Part shown: one piece after another, positions 32,083-41,115 of the stretch
Numbering within the stretch: the first letter of the stretch is position 1
Layout: the number at the start of each line of letters is the position of its first letter
Origin: Collinsella sp.
Lineage (GTDB): Bacteria > Actinomycetota > Coriobacteriia > Coriobacteriales > Coriobacteriaceae
Length of the DNA stretch: 64,000 nt
NCBI GenBank assembly: GCA_019425045.1
Contig: JAHYYI010000003.1
Location: 62,001 to 126,000 of the forward strand
Reading direction: 5' to 3'
Notes under the pieces: generated by a model
Databases searched by the model: none
Seen by the model: only the letters and a program-made list of their open reading frames with translations
Told to the model about the DNA's origin: nothing
Position numbers and translations under genes: made by a program

Positions 32083-32201
32083 GTCACTACCAGCGTTTCA
32101 AGCATCCGTTTGGAACAGGGAAAACGCGCTAAAAAGGCTTTGCCGTTAAGGGCGGCGAAGAACCAAGAGCACGTGTTCATCAAGAACGAAGGAGAATCTG
32201 T

Positions 32202-32600
32202 ATGAACCTTACAGACCCGATCGCAGATATGCTTACGCGCATCCGTAACGCTAACTCTGTGAACAAGGCCACGGTCTCCATGCCGAGCAGCAAGAAGCTC
32301 GTCGAGATCGCTCGTGTTCTGCACGAGGAGGGCTACATCGAGGGCTACGATGTCGAGGACACCGTTCCCCAGAAGACTCTGCACATCACGCTTAAGTATG
32401 GTCCCAAGAAGGCTAAGGTCATCAACGGCATCCGCCGCATTTCCAAGCCGGGCCTGCGTAAGTACACCGGCGTTGCCGACATGCCCCGCGTCCGCGGTGG
32501 CCTTGGTACCGCCATTATTTCCACCAGCCATGGCGTCATGACCGACCGCGATGCTCGCAAGCACAACGTCGGCGGCGAGATCATCGCTTACGTCTGGTAA
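32202..32600 (+). CDS. rpsH: 30S ribosomal protein S8
   Basis: 132 aa, full length. It has the N-terminal DPIADMLTRIRNAN and the C-terminal STSHGVMTDRDARKHNVGGE family core. It binds 16S rRNA and in many bacteria represses the spc operon by binding its mRNA. The start is ATG 32202 behind AAGGAGAA; rplF follows 33 bp on. Confidence 0.98.
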   Translation: MNLTDPIADMLTRIRNANSVNKATVSMPSSKKLVEIARVLHEEGYIEGYDVEDTVPQKTLHITLKYGPKKAKVINGIRRISKPGLRKYTGVADMPRVRGGLGTAIISTSHGVMTDRDARKHNVGGEIIAYVW

Positions 32601-32633
32601 TTCGCTCGGTAGGTAGAAGGAAAGGAGATCACC

Positions 32634-33170
32634 GTGTCTCGTATCGGTAATAAGCCTGTCCAGATTCCCGCCGGAGTCGAAGTGGCAGTCAACGGCAACA
32701 ACGTTGTCGTCAAGGGCCCCAAGGGCCAGCTCGAGCTCGATGTCTTTGAGAAGCTCGCTATCAACGTCGAGGACAACGTCCTCACCGTTTCCCGTCCCGA
32801 CGACGAGCGTGAGACCCGTGCCCGCCACGGCCTCACCCGCGCCCTCATCCACAACATGGTTGTTGGCGTTTCCGAGGGCTTCGAGAAGAAGCTCGAGCTC
32901 GCCGGTGTCGGTTACCGCGTGCAGCAGAAGGGCAAGAACCTCGAGTTCTCCCTGGGCTTCTCGCACCCCGTGATCGTCGAGGCTCCCGAGGGCATCACCT
33001 TCGAGGTTCCCGACAACACCCACGTGAACGTCAAGGGTATCAACAAGCAGCAGGTCGGTCAGATCGCCGCTGAGATCCGCGGCCATCGTCCTCCCGAGCC
33101 TTACAAGGGCAAGGGTATCCACTACGTTGGCGAGCACATCCGCCGCAAGCTGGGTAAGGCCGCCAAGTAG
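32634..33170 (+). CDS. rplF: 50S ribosomal protein L6
   Basis: 178 aa, GTG start 32634 behind AAAGGAG. The conserved MSRIGNKPVQIPAGV opening and the C-terminal GPRPPEPYKGKG-like segment (RGHRPPEPYKGKGIHY) are present. It lies near the GTPase-associated centre of the 50S subunit. Length is normal. Confidence 0.98.
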   Translation: MSRIGNKPVQIPAGVEVAVNGNNVVVKGPKGQLELDVFEKLAINVEDNVLTVSRPDDERETRARHGLTRALIHNMVVGVSEGFEKKLELAGVGYRVQQKGKNLEFSLGFSHPVIVEAPEGITFEVPDNTHVNVKGINKQQVGQIAAEIRGHRPPEPYKGKGIHYVGEHIRRKLGKAAK

Positions 33171-33245
33171 TCGTAACCGACTCACTCGCATAAGACCAGC
33201 ACCCCGTCAGGTGCTGGCAAGATCAACCTTTTTAGGAGTTTACGT

Positions 33246-33614
33246 ATGAACAAGCATAAGGCGAAGCTGGAAGGCCTCAAGCGTCGTCAGCGTCGTGTTC
33301 GCGGCAAGGTCTCGGGTACCTCCGAGCGTCCGCGTCTTCGCGTGACCCGTACTAACGCCAACATCTATGCCCAGATCATCGACGACAGCAAGGGCTCCAG
33401 CCTGACGCTCGTCTCTGCCTCGACCCTCGAGGCCGAGTTCAAGGGCACCCACACCTCGAACAAGGAGGCTGCGGAGAAGGTCGGTCAGCTCGTTGGCAAG
33501 CGCGCCATCGAGGCCGGCATCACCAAGGTCGCCTTCGATCGCGGTGGCCGTATCTACCATGGCCGCGTCAAGGCCCTCGCCGACGGTGCTCGTGCCGCCG
33601 GTCTCGAGTTCTAG
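33246..33614 (+). CDS. rplR: 50S ribosomal protein L18
   Basis: 122 aa, binds 5S rRNA with L5. It has a basic N terminus (RRQRRVRGKVSG), RPRLRVTRTNANIYAQIIDD and the C-terminal FDRGGRIYHGRVKALADGAR, all typical. The start is ATG 33246 behind AGGAG. Confidence 0.98.
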   Translation: MNKHKAKLEGLKRRQRRVRGKVSGTSERPRLRVTRTNANIYAQIIDDSKGSSLTLVSASTLEAEFKGTHTSNKEAAEKVGQLVGKRAIEAGITKVAFDRGGRIYHGRVKALADGARAAGLEF

Positions 33615-33628
33615 GAGGTATGTAGCAC

Positions 33629-34153
33629 ATGGCTCGTAATCAGAAGCAGCAGCGCGAGGCCTCCGAGTTCGAGGAGCGCGTCGTTTACATCAACCGCGTG
33701 TCGAAGACCGTCAAGGGTGGTCGTCGCATGAGCCTCGTCGCTCTCGTCGTCGTTGGCGACGGCAAGGGCAACGTCGGCGTTGGCATGGGCAAGTCCGCTG
33801 AGGTGCCCCTGGCCATCTCCAAGGCGTCTCTCGATGCCAAGAAGAACATGTTCCACGTGCCGGTGACCGAGCAGGGCACCATCCCGCACGAGGTTCTCGG
33901 CCACTTTGGTGCCGGCCGCATCATCATCAAGCCCGCTGTCGAGGGTACCGGCGTTATCGCCGGCGGCGCCGTGCGTCCCCTCTTCGAGCTTGCTGGCATC
34001 AAGAACGTCCTGTCCAAGTCCCTCGGTACCGACAACGGCCTCAACATCATCAAGGCTGCCGTCGAGGGCCTCAAGGAGCTCTCCAGCCCTGAGGACGTCG
34101 CGGCTCGCCGTGGCCTGACGGTCTCCGAGATGTTCGTCGGTAAGGAGAACTAA
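33629..34153 (+). CDS. rpsE: 30S ribosomal protein S5
   Basis: 174 aa. It contains the RNA-binding start (RVVYINRVSKTVKGGRRMS) and the VGMGKSAEVPLAISKA loop. It is involved in decoding accuracy and mRNA unwinding. It begins 14 bp after rplR with an AGGAGG site, so it is tightly coupled. Confidence 0.98.
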   Translation: MARNQKQQREASEFEERVVYINRVSKTVKGGRRMSLVALVVVGDGKGNVGVGMGKSAEVPLAISKASLDAKKNMFHVPVTEQGTIPHEVLGHFGAGRIIIKPAVEGTGVIAGGAVRPLFELAGIKNVLSKSLGTDNGLNIIKAAVEGLKELSSPEDVAARRGLTVSEMFVGKEN

Positions 34154-34155
34154 GC

Positions 34156-34338
34156 ATGGCTGACACCATCAAGATCAAGCAGGTCCGCAGCACCAACGGT
34201 TGCAAGCAGGACCAGGTCCGTACTGTCCGTGCCCTCGGTCTCCACAGGATCCGCGAGGTTCGCGAGATTGCTGACAACGAGTCCGTCCGCGGCATGATCT
34301 TCAAGGTCAAGCACCTTGTCGAGATTGTAGAGGAGTAG
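34156..34338 (+). CDS. rpmD: 50S ribosomal protein L30
   Basis: 60 aa, starting 2 bp after rpsE. It has the typical KIKQVRSTNG opening and a LGLHRIREVREI middle. Its presence between rpsE and rplO is the standard order. Confidence 0.97.
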   Translation: MADTIKIKQVRSTNGCKQDQVRTVRALGLHRIREVREIADNESVRGMIFKVKHLVEIVEE

Positions 34339-34341
34339 CAA

Positions 34342-34791
34342 ATGCAGCTTCACGATCTTACTCCCGCGCCCGGTTCCACCAAGAACCGTAAGCGCGTCGG
34401 CCGTGGCAATTCTTCGGGTCACGGCACCACTTCTGGCCGCGGCCAGAAGGGCCAGGGTTCCCGCTCTGGCGGCACCAAGGGTGCCGGCTTCGAGGGTGGC
34501 CAGACTCCGCTGGCTATGCGCCTGCCCAAGCTTCCGGGCTTCCGCAACCCCCGTCGTATCGAGTACACCGCTGTTAACGTTGAGCGTCTCGAGCGTAAGT
34601 TCGAGGATGGCGCTGTGATCGACGGTGCCGCTCTTAAGGCCGCTCGCATCACCAAGAGCGAGTTCGAGCCCGTCAAGGTGCTCGGCAATGGTGAGCTCAC
34701 CAAGAAGTTCACGGTCAAGGTCGACAAGGTCAGCGCTTCTGCGCAGGCCAAGATCGAGGCCGCTGGCGGAAAGGTCGAGCTGCCGTGCTAA
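34342..34791 (+). CDS. rplO: 50S ribosomal protein L15
   Basis: 149 aa. It has the Gly/Arg/Ser-rich N-terminal extension (KRVGRGNSSGHGTTSGRGQK) and the GGQTPLAMRLPK core. It starts 3 bp after rpmD and overlaps secY by 7 nt, indicating translational coupling. Confidence 0.98.
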   Translation: MQLHDLTPAPGSTKNRKRVGRGNSSGHGTTSGRGQKGQGSRSGGTKGAGFEGGQTPLAMRLPKLPGFRNPRRIEYTAVNVERLERKFEDGAVIDGAALKAARITKSEFEPVKVLGNGELTKKFTVKVDKVSASAQAKIEAAGGKVELPC

Positions 34792-36071
34792 ATGGTCTTA
34801 AGAATGCTTTCCGCATCAAAGAATTGCGCGAAAAGATTCTTTTTACCATAGCTATGCTCGTCGTGTACCGCATTGGTGCGCACGTTCCTGTGCCCGGCAT
34901 TCCCTTCCAGGGGATGCTGGGCCTTTTCTCGACCGATAACAATTCGGTCGCCGCAGGTGCTATGGCCCTCCTGAATCTTTTCTCTGGCGGCGCGTTGAGC
35001 TATGTGTCGGTGTTTTCGCTGGGCATCATGCCTTACATCACCAGCTCGATCATCCTCCAGATGCTCCAGGCCGTCGTGCCTTCCCTGCATGAGCTTGCCC
35101 GCGAGGGCGAGGTCGGTCAGACCAAGATTACGCAGTATTCGCGTTACCTCACCCTGGCTCTGGCAATCCTCAACTCCGTGGGTTACCTCTTCCTCTTTAA
35201 GAGCTTCGGCATCAGCTTCAATGGTGCCGGCGCTCCCGAGATCATCTTCGACCTCATGATCGTCGGTACGCTCACCGCAGGCGCTATGCTGATCATGTGG
35301 ATTGGTGAGCTCATCACCCAGCGCGGTATCGGCAATGGCATGTCGCTGATCATCTTTGCGAACATCATGGCCGGCCTTCCGCAGGCTATCTTCTCCAGCA
35401 CCGAGGGTAATGCCGGTGGCATCATCACCATGGTGATCATCTGCGCCATCATCCTGCTGGTTATCCCGCTGATTGTTTTCCTTGAGCGCGGCCAGCGCCG
35501 CATCCCGGTCTCCTATGCCAAGCGCGTCGTGGGCCGTCGCATGATGGGTGGCCAGACCACCTACCTGCCCATCAAGGTCAACACCGCGGGCGTCGTGCCG
35601 ATCATCTTTGCCTCGGCGCTGCTGTACTTCCCGGCTCAGATTGCCGTGTTCTTCCCCGGCATCGGCTGGATTCAGGCAGTTGCCTCTGCGCTTTCGACCG
35701 GTTGGCTCAACTGGGTGCTTAATGTTGTCCTCATCGTGTTCTTCGCGTACTTCTACACCTCCATGGTGTTCAACCCCGATGACACGGCCGACAACCTTAA
35801 GAAGCAGGGTGGCTTTATTCCGGGCGTCCGTCCGGGTAGGGCTACCGCGGCCTACATCAAGAACGCGCTCAACAAGATCACGCTTCCCAGCGCTGTCTTT
35901 TTGGCGCTCATCGCCATCGTGCCTTCGATCATCTTCTCCTTCACGGGTAACCATCTGATCCAGGCATTTGGCGGCACGTCCATCCTCATCATGGTCGGCG
36001 TCGTGCTCGACACGGTCGATAAGCTCGAAGGCCAGATCAAGATGTATGATTACGATGGATTCTTTAAATAG
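34785..36071 (+). CDS. secY: Protein translocase subunit SecY
   Basis: 428 aa inner-membrane channel with ten predicted transmembrane segments. Recognisable parts are HVPVPGIPFQ near TM1, the plug region after it (FSGGALSYVSVFSLGIMPYI), ITQRGIGNGMSLIIF, and the cytosolic GQRRIPVSYAKRV loop. The GTG start at 34785 overlaps rplO. Location within the ribosomal cluster before adk is standard for Actinobacteria. Confidence 0.98.
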   Translation: MLNGLKNAFRIKELREKILFTIAMLVVYRIGAHVPVPGIPFQGMLGLFSTDNNSVAAGAMALLNLFSGGALSYVSVFSLGIMPYITSSIILQMLQAVVPSLHELAREGEVGQTKITQYSRYLTLALAILNSVGYLFLFKSFGISFNGAGAPEIIFDLMIVGTLTAGAMLIMWIGELITQRGIGNGMSLIIFANIMAGLPQAIFSSTEGNAGGIITMVIICAIILLVIPLIVFLERGQRRIPVSYAKRVVGRRMMGGQTTYLPIKVNTAGVVPIIFASALLYFPAQIAVFFPGIGWIQAVASALSTGWLNWVLNVVLIVFFAYFYTSMVFNPDDTADNLKKQGGFIPGVRPGRATAAYIKNALNKITLPSAVFLALIAIVPSIIFSFTGNHLIQAFGGTSILIMVGVVLDTVDKLEGQIKMYDYDGFFK

Positions 36072-36089
36072 GCTAGAGGAGGATTGCTC

Positions 36090-36716
36090 ATGAACCTCGT
36101 ATTGCTCGGAGCTCCGGGTGCCGGTAAGGGCACCGTCGCACAGGAGCTCGTCGCCGAGTTTGGCGTCGCTCACATTTCCACGGGCGACCTGCTGCGTGCT
36201 GCCGTCAAGGGTGGCACCGAGCTTGGTATTCAGGCTAAGAAGTACATGGACGCTGGCGAGCTCGTTCCCGACCAGCTCGTGATCGACCTTGTCAAGGAGC
36301 GCCTTGCTGCCGATGACGCCCAGCAGGGCTTCATCCTCGACGGCTTCCCGCGCAACACCGCCCAGGCTGTGACGCTCGATTCCGAGCTCTCCGCCATGGG
36401 TCGCGAGATCGACTGCGCCCTTCTGGTCGACGTGGCCCCCGAGGTCATCATCGATCGTCTGTCTTCGCGTCGAACTTGCCGCGCCTGCGGTTACACCGGC
36501 ACCGCTGCCGATGCTACCTGCCCCAAGTGCGCCGGCGAGATGTATCAGCGCGACGACGACAAGCCCGAGACCATCAAGAACCGTCTCGACGTCTACGAGA
36601 AGTCCACGAGCCCGCTCGTCGACTACTATCGTGGCCAGGGTCTGCTCAAGTCGGTCAACGGTGACCAGGCTCGCGAGACCGTGTACGGGGATGTCAAAGA
36701 GGCTCTCGGTCTATGA
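36090..36716 (+). CDS. adk: Adenylate kinase
   Basis: 208 aa. The P-loop GAPGAGKGT is at the N terminus, followed by DGFPRNTAQA and the LID domain. The LID carries four cysteines (CRACGYTGTAADATCPKC), so it is the zinc-stabilised type. It catalyses AMP + ATP to 2 ADP. The start is ATG 36090 with GAGGAGG at 36075-36082; the TTG at 36084 is too close. It overlaps map by 4 nt. Confidence 0.97.
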   Translation: MNLVLLGAPGAGKGTVAQELVAEFGVAHISTGDLLRAAVKGGTELGIQAKKYMDAGELVPDQLVIDLVKERLAADDAQQGFILDGFPRNTAQAVTLDSELSAMGREIDCALLVDVAPEVIIDRLSSRRTCRACGYTGTAADATCPKCAGEMYQRDDDKPETIKNRLDVYEKSTSPLVDYYRGQGLLKSVNGDQARETVYGDVKEALGL

Positions 36717-37501
36717 TCAAGATTAAGTCTGCAACGCAAATCGAGCAGATGAAGAAGGCAGGAGCGCTATCTAAGATGGCGCTCCGCCACGTTGGAGCCA
36801 TGGTGCGCCCTGGTGTTTCGACCTTTGAGCTCGATCAGCTCGCGGAGCAGATTATCCGTATGCATGGCGGCACCCCGGCCTTTAAGGGTTACGGCGGGTT
36901 CCCCGGTACCATTTGCGCATCGATTAACGATGCCGTGGTCCACGGTATCCCCAACCCCGACATGATCCTGCGCGATGGCGATATCATCTCCATCGATACG
37001 GGAGCTGTCGTTGACGGTTGGGTTGGCGATAACGCTTGGACGTTTTTCGTCGGCACCCCCACGCCCGAAGCCAAGGCTTTGTGCGAGGTCACGCGCGATT
37101 GCCTTAAGGCTGCCATCGAGCAGGCTGTTCCCGGTAACCATATCGGGGACGTCGGTTATGCCGTTCAGTCCCTCGCCGAGTCTCACGGTTACGGCGTGCT
37201 TCGTGATTATGTGGGCCATGGCATTGGCCGCGTGATGCACGAGGACCCCAACGTTCCTAACTATGGAAAGAAGGGGAGGGGCGTTCGCCTCCAAGCCGGC
37301 ATGGTCATTGCCATCGAGCCGATGGTTACGATGGGTTCCAACCATGTGAGCACGGGCTCCGACGGTTGGATTGTTACGACCAACGACCACCTGCCCGCCG
37401 CGCACTACGAGAACACCGTCGCCATCACCAATGACGGTCCGGTGATTCTCACCACCGACGCGCAAGGTGCTTGGTGTTCCTTGCAGGGCGGTGAAATGTA
37501 G
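36713..37501 (+). CDS. map: Methionine aminopeptidase, type I
   Basis: 262 aa dinuclear metallopeptidase that removes N-terminal Met. Ligands are visible: His in NDAVVHGIPN, two Asp in ISIDTGAVVDGWVGDNAWT, His in GHGIGRVMHEDP, and Glu in IAIEPMV and HYENTVAIT. Its ATG overlaps the adk stop (ATGA), so the two are coupled. The adk-map-infA order is common. Confidence 0.97.
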   Translation: MIKIKSATQIEQMKKAGALSKMALRHVGAMVRPGVSTFELDQLAEQIIRMHGGTPAFKGYGGFPGTICASINDAVVHGIPNPDMILRDGDIISIDTGAVVDGWVGDNAWTFFVGTPTPEAKALCEVTRDCLKAAIEQAVPGNHIGDVGYAVQSLAESHGYGVLRDYVGHGIGRVMHEDPNVPNYGKKGRGVRLQAGMVIAIEPMVTMGSNHVSTGSDGWIVTTNDHLPAAHYENTVAITNDGPVILTTDAQGAWCSLQGGEM

Positions 37502-37576
37502 GACTTGCGTCAAATGCACGCCTTAACATTTCAAATGTAACAAGTTCCGCTTAGTTGTGGAGCCATTACGAAGATA

Positions 37577-37605
37577 TTACGATACGTGCATGCGTATTGT
37601 AGAAT
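37577..37605 (+). promoter_or_regulatory. Candidate promoter for the infA/alpha operon part
   Basis: TTACGA (37577-37582) and TAGAAT (37600-37605) are spaced exactly 17 bp apart in an AT-rich gap between map and infA. This would give a 5' leader of about 30 nt and drive infA-rpmJ-rpsM-rpsK-rpsD-rpoA-rplQ independently of the spc part. Confidence 0.55.
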
Positions 37606-37644
37606 ACTCAATCGCTGTCGTTTTCTAGAGAAAGATGATTGCTT

Positions 37645-37863
37645 GTGAAGAAGGAAGACGCAATTGAGCTCGAGGGTACGGTAAAGGAACCGCTGCCCAA
37701 CGCCATGTTTAAGGTCGAGCTCGAGAACGGTCATTCGGTTCTGTGCAACATTTCTGGCAAGATCCGAATGAATTACATCCGTATTCTCCCCGGTGACAGG
37801 GTTGTCGTGGAGCTTTCCCCGTACGACCTGACCCGCGGCCGCATCACCTATCGCTACAAATAG
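37645..37863 (+). CDS. infA: Translation initiation factor IF-1
   Basis: 72 aa OB-fold protein starting at GTG 37645 (MKKEDAIELEG), with AAAG ten bases upstream; a TTG two codons earlier is a weaker option. The core HSVLCNISGKIRMNYIRILPGD is typical. It binds the 30S A site during initiation. Confidence 0.96.
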   Translation: MKKEDAIELEGTVKEPLPNAMFKVELENGHSVLCNISGKIRMNYIRILPGDRVVVELSPYDLTRGRITYRYK

Positions 37864-38013
37864 CGGCACGCATACACGCACTCCATTTCCGGCTGCAGGC
37901 TTAGCTCAACCTACGGTCGGATTGTGTGTGAAGACCAGCCATAGTTTTAAACGCCTGCGGCTGGGCGAGTAGATAGTAGGGAAGTAGTTTGAGCGCTACC
38001 GAAAGGAAGAACG

Positions 38014-38127
38014 ATGAAGGTACGTCCTTCGGTCAAGAAGATGTGCGATAAGTGCAAAATCATTAGGCGCCATGGCAGGGTCCTCGTCATTTGCGAGAAC
38101 CCCCGTCATAAGCAGCGTCAGGGTTAA
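38014..38127 (+). CDS. rpmJ: 50S ribosomal protein L36
   Basis: 37 aa, too short for most ORF callers: MKVRPSVKKMCDKCK, then IIRRHGRVLVICENPRHKQRQG. It keeps the Cys-x-x-Cys, Cys and His zinc ligands (zinc-type L36). ATG 38014 is preceded by GAAAGGAAG. It sits between infA and rpsM as usual. Confidence 0.97.
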   Translation: MKVRPSVKKMCDKCKIIRRHGRVLVICENPRHKQRQG

Positions 38128-38141
38128 GAGAGGAGACTACG

Positions 38142-38516
38142 TTGGCCCGTATTAATGGTGTCGACCTCCCGCGTGAGAAGCGCGTTGAGATCGGTCTGAC
38201 CTACATTTACGGCATCGGCCGCACCACTGCGACGAAGATCTGCGTCGAGTGCAACGTTAACGTGGATACGCGTGTTAAGGACCTCACCGAGGATGAGGTT
38301 AACGCCATCCGTGATTATATCGATAAGAACCAGATCATGGTTGAGGGCGACCTCCGCCGTGAGCGCAACCAGAACGTCAAGCGCCTTATGGACATCGGCT
38401 GCAACCGCGGCCTTCGTCACCGCAAGGGCCTCCCGGTCCGCGGCCAGCGCACCCACACTAACGCTCGTACCCGCAAGGGCCCGAAGCGTCAGATCGGTGC
38501 TAAGAAGAAGAAATAA
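38142..38516 (+). CDS. rpsM: 30S ribosomal protein S13
   Basis: 124 aa from a TTG start at 38142 (GAGAGGAG upstream). MARINGVDLPREKRVEIGL and the C-terminal RGQRTHTNARTRKGPKR basic tail are the family hallmarks. It contacts the P-site tRNA and bridges the subunits. Confidence 0.98.
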   Translation: MARINGVDLPREKRVEIGLTYIYGIGRTTATKICVECNVNVDTRVKDLTEDEVNAIRDYIDKNQIMVEGDLRRERNQNVKRLMDIGCNRGLRHRKGLPVRGQRTHTNARTRKGPKRQIGAKKKK

Positions 38517-38530
38517 GGAGCGCTAGATAG

Positions 38531-38935
38531 ATGGCTACTGCTAAGAAGAACGTTCGCGCTGCCCGTCTGAAGCGCGCGGACCGTAAGAACATTTCCGTGG
38601 GCCAGGCTCACATTCGTTCTACGTTCAACAACACGATCGTTTCGATCACCGATCCCCAGGGCAACGTCATTTCCTGGAAGTCGGCTGGCCAGGTGGGCTT
38701 CAAGGGCTCCCGTAAGTCCACGCCGTTCGCTGCCCAGATGGCTGCCGAGGCTGCTGCCAAGCAGGCCATGGAGCACGGTATGAAGAAGGTTTCCGTCTTC
38801 GTCAAGGGCCCCGGCTCCGGTCGTGAGACCGCCATTCGCTCCCTCCAGGCTGCTGGCCTCGAGGTCTCGAGCATCCAGGACAAGACCCCCATTCCGCACA
38901 ACGGCTGCCGCCCCAAGAAGCGTCGCCGCGTGTAA
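38531..38935 (+). CDS. rpsK: 30S ribosomal protein S11
   Basis: 134 aa. It has the IRSTFNNTIVSITDPQGN core and a basic C terminus ending PHNGCRPKKRRRV. It forms the platform of the 30S subunit. It follows rpsM by 14 bp. Confidence 0.98.
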   Translation: MATAKKNVRAARLKRADRKNISVGQAHIRSTFNNTIVSITDPQGNVISWKSAGQVGFKGSRKSTPFAAQMAAEAAAKQAMEHGMKKVSVFVKGPGSGRETAIRSLQAAGLEVSSIQDKTPIPHNGCRPKKRRRV

Positions 38936-38954
38936 CTGAAAGGATCGTATCAAT

Positions 38955-39551
38955 ATGGCAATCGACAGGACTCCTGTTCTTAAGCGCTGCCGTCAGCTCG
39001 GGATCGATCCCGCTGAGCTCGGTTACAGCAGCAAGAAGGAATCTATCCGTCAGCCCAAGCGCCGTCGCAAGGAATCTGAGTACGGCATGCAGCTGCGCGA
39101 GAAGCAGAAGGTCAAGTTCATCTATGGCGTTCTGGAGAAGCAGTTCCACGGCTACTTCAACAAGGCCCGTAAGATGAACGGCGTCACCGGTGAGAACCTC
39201 ATGATCATCCTTGAGTCTCGCCTTGACAACGTCGTCTTCCGTCTTGGCTTCGCCCGCACCCGCAAAGAGGCTCGTCAGTCCGTCCGTCACGGTCACTTCA
39301 CCGTGAACGGCAAGCGCGTGGATATTCCGTCCTACCGCGTCAAGGCCGGCGACGTCGTCGCTGTCGGCGAGAAGTTCCGTGACCTCCTCCCCATCAAGGA
39401 GGCTCTGATTTCCTCCGAGCGCTTTGAGGTCCCTGGCTGGCTCGAGGTCGATATCGAGAAGCTGTCTGGTAACGTGCTCGCTCTGCCGACGCGTGAGCAG
39501 ATCAGCGGTGATATCAACGAGCAGCTCATCGTCGAGCTCTACTCTAAGTAG
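38955..39551 (+). CDS. rpsD: 30S ribosomal protein S4
   Basis: 198 aa, with an S4 RNA-binding domain (about 90-155: RLDNVVFRLGFARTRKEARQ, VRHGHFTVNG). It initiates 16S rRNA assembly. The N-terminal zinc cysteines seen in some S4 proteins are absent. It lies between rpsK and rpoA. Confidence 0.97.
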   Translation: MAIDRTPVLKRCRQLGIDPAELGYSSKKESIRQPKRRRKESEYGMQLREKQKVKFIYGVLEKQFHGYFNKARKMNGVTGENLMIILESRLDNVVFRLGFARTRKEARQSVRHGHFTVNGKRVDIPSYRVKAGDVVAVGEKFRDLLPIKEALISSERFEVPGWLEVDIEKLSGNVLALPTREQISGDINEQLIVELYSK

Positions 39552-39583
39552 TCCATCCGGGCTGCTGAGGCTGGAGGTAATAC

Positions 39584-40525
39584 ATGTCAGAATTCATTAG
39601 GCCTCAGGTTCAGGTCGAAGAGATCAACGAGACGTCTGCTCGTGTCTCCGTCGAGCCGCTCGAGCGTGGCTACGGCGATACGCTGGGTAACTCCCTTCGT
39701 CGCGTACTTCTGTCCTCGCTCGAGGGTGCCGCCGTCGAGGCTATTCAGATCGATGGTGCACAGCACGAGTTCATGACCATCCCTAACATGGTCGAGGATG
39801 TCACCGACATCGTCCTGAATGTCAAGGGTCTTGTCTTCAGGGCTCTCGGCACGACCGACGAGGCGACCGCCACCATCTCGGTTGACGGCCCCTGCGAGGT
39901 CACCGGTGCGGACTTCTTTATTCCGTCCGAGTTTGAGCTGGTCAACCCCGAGCAGCACATCGCTACGCTTACCGAGGGTGGCCATCTCACCATGAGCATG
40001 CGCATCGGCTATGGCCGCGGCTATGTCTCTGGCGAGGCTAACAAGCGCGACAACGATCCCATCGGTGTGATCCACGTCGACTCGCTGTACTCGCCGGTGT
40101 CCCGTTGCGCCAAGCTCGTTGAGGCTTGCCGTGTCGGTCAGCACACCGACTACGACCGCCTTGTCCTCGAGATCGAGACCAACGGCTCCATCGCTCCGCG
40201 CGACGCCGTGGTCCAGGCTGCCAATATCATCAACCAGCATATGGCTGCCTTTATGAACCTTGCCGAGACCCCCGAGGTCGAGGAGGAGGCTTCGATCTTC
40301 GCTCCCGAGGTCACCAACGACAACGCCGAGCTGGACAAGCAGATCGAGGATCTGGACCTTTCCGTCCGTTCCTACAACTGCCTTAAGCGCGCCAGCATTC
40401 ACTCGGTCCGTCAGCTCGTTGAGTTCTCGGAGAACGATCTGCTTAACATCCGTAACTTCGGTGTTAAGTCGATCGAGGAAGTGAAGGACAAGCTTGAGTC
40501 CATGGGCCTGAGCCTGAAGGCTTAA
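39584..40525 (+). CDS. rpoA: RNA polymerase alpha subunit
   Basis: 313 aa. The N-terminal assembly domain includes FIRPQVQVEE, EPLERGYGDTLGNSLRRVLL and the MRIGYGRGYV segment. The C-terminal domain (about 245-313) with LDLSVRSYNCLKRASI and LNIRNFGVKSIEEVKDKL binds UP elements and activators. The start is ATG 39584 behind GGAGG. Confidence 0.98.
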   Translation: MSEFIRPQVQVEEINETSARVSVEPLERGYGDTLGNSLRRVLLSSLEGAAVEAIQIDGAQHEFMTIPNMVEDVTDIVLNVKGLVFRALGTTDEATATISVDGPCEVTGADFFIPSEFELVNPEQHIATLTEGGHLTMSMRIGYGRGYVSGEANKRDNDPIGVIHVDSLYSPVSRCAKLVEACRVGQHTDYDRLVLEIETNGSIAPRDAVVQAANIINQHMAAFMNLAETPEVEEEASIFAPEVTNDNAELDKQIEDLDLSVRSYNCLKRASIHSVRQLVEFSENDLLNIRNFGVKSIEEVKDKLESMGLSLKA

Positions 40526-40555
40526 TGCTTCGCATATTTGAGGAGAAACTAGACC

Positions 40556-41023
40556 ATGCGTCACAACGTTAAGAAGGGCCTGAAGCTCGGCACCGATGCG
40601 AGCCACACCAAGGCCATGAAGAAGAGCCTGGCCAAGGCCCTCTTCGAGAACGACCGCATCAAGACCACCGAGACCCGCGCTAAGGCGCTGCGTTCGGTCG
40701 TCGATCCGATCATCACCTGGGCCAAGAAGGGCGACCTGCACTCTCGTCGTCTGGCCATCGCCAAGCTCGGCGATAAGCAGCTCGTTGCCGAGATCTTCGA
40801 CAAGGCTGCCCAGGGCATGTGGCAGGACCGCAACGGCGGTTACACCCGCATCATGAAGCTCGGCAACCGTAAGGGCGACAACGCTCCTATCGTTATCATG
40901 GAGCTCGTCACTGAGCCTTGCACGCCTAAGGCCAAGAAGGCTGCTCCGGCCCCCAAGAAGGCCGCTGCTCCCAAGAAGGTCGAGGCCGTCGAGGAGGCTC
41001 CTGCTGAGGAGACCGCTGAGTAG
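40556..41023 (+). CDS. rplQ: 50S ribosomal protein L17 with C-terminal Ala/Lys tail
   Basis: 155 aa against about 120 for usual L17. Residues 1-120 are the normal fold (MRHNVKKGLKLGTDASHTKA, then DRIKTTETRAKALR). The last ~35 residues are a Lys/Ala/Pro/Glu-rich tail (KAAPAPKKAAAPKK...) of low complexity. A comparable tail is found on L31 in this window. It ends 26 bp before a strong terminator. Confidence 0.96.
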   Translation: MRHNVKKGLKLGTDASHTKAMKKSLAKALFENDRIKTTETRAKALRSVVDPIITWAKKGDLHSRRLAIAKLGDKQLVAEIFDKAAQGMWQDRNGGYTRIMKLGNRKGDNAPIVIMELVTEPCTPKAKKAAPAPKKAAAPKKVEAVEEAPAEETAE

Positions 41024-41049
41024 ACAATCTGTCTGCATAGGCTATATTC

Positions 41050-41080
41050 GAGGGGTACGTTCGCGTACCCCTCTTTTTTT
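41050..41080 (+). terminator. Rho-independent terminator of the ribosomal cluster
   Basis: A perfect 10-bp stem, GAGGGGTACG (41050-41059) and CGTACCCCTC (41064-41073), closes on an exceptionally stable TTCG tetraloop and is followed by seven T. It ends the rplQ transcript before truA. Confidence 0.95.
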
Positions 41081-41115
41081 GTCGCGATACCGTTGATTGT
41101 TTGTTGGGAGCGCCC

